From positions 1 to 9,217 of the forward strand of contig CAISDR010000426.1 in assembly GCA_903884125.1 (NCBI GenBank): DNA of 9,217 bases, given 5' to 3'. The position numbers and the translations under genes are program-made. The notes beneath the pieces were generated by a model. The model was not told the DNA's origin. It made no database searches and saw nothing but the letters and a program-made list of their open reading frames with translations. This document shows, piece by piece, positions 7,357-9,217 of the stretch (positions within the stretch are counted from its first letter, which is position 1; each line of letters starts with the position of its first letter). This stretch comes from an uncultured bacterium (GTDB lineage Bacteria; Pseudomonadota; Alphaproteobacteria; CAISDR01).

Positions 7357-8262
7357 ATGGATCGTTTGAGCCTTCGACAACTTCGCTATTTCAGCGCACT
7401 AGCACGTTTCCTCCATTTCGGACGCGCCGCAGAGGCATGCGCGATATCCCAGCCAGCACTTTCAATGCAGATTAAAGAGCTGGAGCAGTCTTTGGGCATC
7501 AACCTGATCGAACGATTTGGGCGTCAGACCCGGCTAACCGCTTTTGGCGAACGAGCCGTCGGGGCAATTGACGCCATATTAAAGGCAATTGACGATCTGG
7601 ATTCCCTGGCCCGTGCCGCCCAGGGCAATCTGGTCGGCCGCTTTCGACTGGGCATGATACCGACAATTGCGCCCTATCTGTTTCCCGCCCTGATTGAGAA
7701 AGCACACGAGGATTTCCCAAGACTTGATATTCTTTTGCGTGAGGCTGTTACAGCAAAACTGGTTGAAGAACTGGAAGGTGGCAAAATCGATGCGGCCATC
7801 ATGGCATTGCCAATCGATGATGATTTATTGGCGAGTGTGACGATCCTTCGGGAGACATTTCTGCTCGTGCGGTCAAAATCACAGGCCAATGCGCCAATTC
7901 CAGCGCCAGAGACATTAAAAAACATGCCGCTTTTATTGCTGGATGATGGCCATTGCTTCAGGGCGCAGGCGCTGTCCTATTGCGGCATTGGCGCAAATGC
8001 CGGACGCCATGCTTTTGACGCGCAGTCGCTATCAACATTGGTACGCATGGCGGCAGCTGGTCAGGGCGTGACCCTGATTCCTGAAATGGCACGGGATCTC
8101 GAAACACGCGGGACAGATGTCATCGTTCAGTACCTAAACGATCCGCAGCCCGAGCGGGTAATTGGCATGATTTGGCGCAAGGCAAATCCCATGGCCGGAC
8201 AGTATCTACGATTTGCTGAAATGGTTCAAAAAGCGACCATGATTTCGCGCACATCAGGTTAA
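7357..8262 (+). CDS. oxyR: OxyR, hydrogen-peroxide-sensing LysR-family regulator
   Basis: This 301-residue cytoplasmic transcription factor has an N-terminal winged helix-turn-helix at about residues 1-60 (LSLRQLRYFSALA, then AISQPALSMQIKELE), a linker helix at about 65-90, and a periplasmic-binding-protein-like sensor domain from about 93 to the end. The decisive motif is GHCFRAQALSYC: Cys200 and Cys209 are nine apart, matching E. coli OxyR Cys199 and Cys208, which form the peroxide-induced disulfide. The ring around it (LLLLDDGHC, and AAAGQGVTLIPEMA further on) is also OxyR-like. An in-frame stop at 7345-7347 rules out an earlier ATG start. Another cysteine, Cys28, lies in the DNA-binding domain. 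It is divergent from katG with a 112-nt gap, a classic arrangement in which oxidised OxyR activates katG and reduced OxyR often represses its own gene. Target control is inferred from context. Confidence 0.95.
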   Translation: MDRLSLRQLRYFSALARFLHFGRAAEACAISQPALSMQIKELEQSLGINLIERFGRQTRLTAFGERAVGAIDAILKAIDDLDSLARAAQGNLVGRFRLGMIPTIAPYLFPALIEKAHEDFPRLDILLREAVTAKLVEELEGGKIDAAIMALPIDDDLLASVTILRETFLLVRSKSQANAPIPAPETLKNMPLLLLDDGHCFRAQALSYCGIGANAGRHAFDAQSLSTLVRMAAAGQGVTLIPEMARDLETRGTDVIVQYLNDPQPERVIGMIWRKANPMAGQYLRFAEMVQKATMISRTSG

Positions 8263-8263
8263 A

Positions 8264-8282
8264 CCAGTTGCACAATAGCTGG
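8264..8282 (+). terminator. Weak hairpin directly after oxyR
   Basis: CCAGTTG (8264-8270) and TAGCTGG (8276-8282) can pair over 7 bp, including two G-U pairs, around a 5-nt loop, one base after the oxyR stop. No T-run follows, so this is at best a weak or Rho-assisted 3' end. Confidence 0.2.
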
Positions 8283-8305
8283 CAGCGTACTTATCAAAAT
8301 ATGCA

Positions 8306-8340
8306 CTTGATTTACTGTATGAAATTCAAGCAGACTTTTT
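8306..8340 (+). terminator. AT-rich dyad followed by T5, possible oxyR terminator
   Basis: CTTGATTT (8306-8313) pairs with AAATTCAAG (8322-8330), with one bulged T and an 8-nt loop. Five T residues follow at 8336-8340. The stem is AT-rich for an intrinsic terminator, so it may instead be an operator dyad for the gene downstream. No clear promoter for that gene was found in 8263-8448. Confidence 0.3.
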
Positions 8341-8448
8341 GTGTCAGTTTGTTAAAGGCTGCGGCCCAGAAGTAAGACGGCGTAAGTTTTCGAATTCAGA
8401 TCGGGCGAACTGGGGATAATTCGCCTTCAGTGCTGCAGCGGGGGTATC

Positions 8449-9217
8449 GTGGGGAACTCGAAATATCTGGGTCGTCTGACATCGGCATGGCTTGCCGGAC
8501 TGGCGATCGCGTTCTCAGCCACCCAATCTTTCGCCCAGGAGGCACCTGACCAGGCTCCGACCTTAACCGGCGGCGACCTGGTTGGCTATCGATCCATTCA
8601 TCATCCGACAATTGGCCGTGGCGGCATGGTGGTTGCCCAGAGCAAACACGCAGCTGCAATCGGCGCGGAGGTATTGCGCGCCGGCGGCAACGCAATGGAT
8701 GCAGCCATTGCAGTTGGCTTTGCCGAGACCATGACGCTGCCACGCGCTGGGAACATCGGTGGTGGTGGTTACATGCTGTATCACCGCGCTTCGGACAATC
8801 ATACTTTTGCGATTGAATACTACGGCGAAGCACCGCAGGCCATTACGCCTGACCTTTTGGTCGGCGAGAATGGCAAGCTATCCTATGAGCTGTCCATGAC
8901 AGCAAAAGGTGTTGCGATTCCTGGAACAGTCGCAGGATTTTACGATGCGCACCGCCGGTTTGGCCATCTGCCCTGGACCAGATTGGTCCAGCCTGCAATT
9001 GATCTGGCCACCAGGGGTATTGTTATTTCTGATGATGAAGCGCTGGCACTGGCCGAACGTCAGAGTCAAATGGCCAAAGATCCGGGGGCCGGTGCTCTTT
9101 ATTTCAAAACAGACGGCTCGACTTACAAACCCGGTGAACGGTTTACTAACCCGGATCTGGCATGGACGCTGAAGCAGATTCAGAAAAATGGTGCCGCAGG
9201 ATTTTATAATGGCCCAG
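8449..9217 (+). CDS. ggt: Gamma-glutamyltransferase-family protein, exported, N-terminal part (3' end outside window)
   Basis: About 256 residues are visible and the frame is open to the right edge. GTG 8449 is the only standard start between the upstream stop (8383-8385) and the conserved domain; a G-run at 8440-8444 lies 4 nt before it. The next ATG (8626) is inside the conserved core. Residues 1-29 form a Sec signal peptide: Lys5 and Arg9, a hydrophobic stretch at about 13-24, and likely cleavage after SFA (Ala29) before QE. The core is family-typical: GGMVVAQSKHAA at about 58-69, LRAGGNAMDAAIAV, then NIGGGGYML, IPGTVAGF and RLVQPAIDLA. This family hydrolyses or transfers gamma-glutamyl groups, for example from glutathione, and is made as a self-cleaving precursor; the nucleophile threonine lies beyond the window. 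The usual D-x-R-E-x-A-P motif, whose Arg binds the substrate carboxylate, reads EYYGEAP (123-129) here, so the substrate may differ. A periplasmic location is inferred from the signal peptide. Confidence 0.9.
   Translation, partial: MGNSKYLGRLTSAWLAGLAIAFSATQSFAQEAPDQAPTLTGGDLVGYRSIHHPTIGRGGMVVAQSKHAAAIGAEVLRAGGNAMDAAIAVGFAETMTLPRAGNIGGGGYMLYHRASDNHTFAIEYYGEAPQAITPDLLVGENGKLSYELSMTAKGVAIPGTVAGFYDAHRRFGHLPWTRLVQPAIDLATRGIVISDDEALALAERQSQMAKDPGAGALYFKTDGSTYKPGERFTNPDLAWTLKQIQKNGAAGFYNGP

Noticed and set aside
8396..8833. A 145-codon minus-strand frame with several Cys, His and Arg clusters
   Set aside because: It is the antisense shadow of the GGT-family gene, whose plus-strand translation matches family motifs throughout.
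1..9217. Mobile element, CRISPR array, phage or toxin-antitoxin system
   Set aside because: No transposase or integrase, no spaced repeats, no terminal repeats and no small paired genes are visible. Codon usage looks even across the window.

Overview
The window looks like ordinary chromosomal DNA of a Gram-negative bacterium, most likely an alphaproteobacterium. The basis is the RND efflux pair, the divergent katG/oxyR pair, the protein wording of KatG and OxyR, and a base composition that looks to be in the low-to-mid 50s %GC by eye (not counted). No rRNA, tRNA, CRISPR array, insertion sequence or integrase was seen. Assignment below class level is not supported.

Layout, left to right. (1) Positions 1-601 (+) hold the C-terminal part of a ribokinase-like PfkB sugar kinase whose start lies outside the window. 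(2) Positions 602-815 are a non-coding leader with two imperfect dyads. (3) Positions 816-5036 (+) are a two-gene RND efflux operon: a periplasmic adaptor and a 1024-residue inner-membrane RND permease, 15 nt apart. (4) At 5045-5073 a perfect 12-bp stem sits between convergent genes and probably serves both. (5) Positions 5094-7244 (-) encode a full-length bifunctional catalase-peroxidase, KatG. (6) Positions 7245-7356 are a 112-nt divergent control region. (7) Positions 7357-8262 (+) encode OxyR, the peroxide-sensing LysR regulator, with both redox cysteines. (8) Positions 8263-8448 are a short intergenic stretch with two weak dyads. (9) From 8449 (+) to the window end runs the N-terminal part of an exported gamma-glutamyltransferase-family protein with a GTG start.

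How the genes work together. OxyR oxidised by hydrogen peroxide would be expected to activate the divergent katG, whose product destroys peroxide; this is the one clear regulatory unit here. The RND pair forms two thirds of a tripartite exporter. No outer-membrane channel gene and no local regulator accompany it, so it probably borrows a TolC-type channel encoded elsewhere. The GGT-family enzyme would act in the periplasm on glutathione-like or other gamma-glutamyl compounds, although a substrate-binding motif departs from the usual one.

No undescribed system was found. The points most worth a second look are the altered arginine motif in the GGT-family protein, the compact katG-oxyR control region (perfect TATAAT box very close to the oxyR start, GC palindrome in the katG leader), and the orphan nature of the pump.
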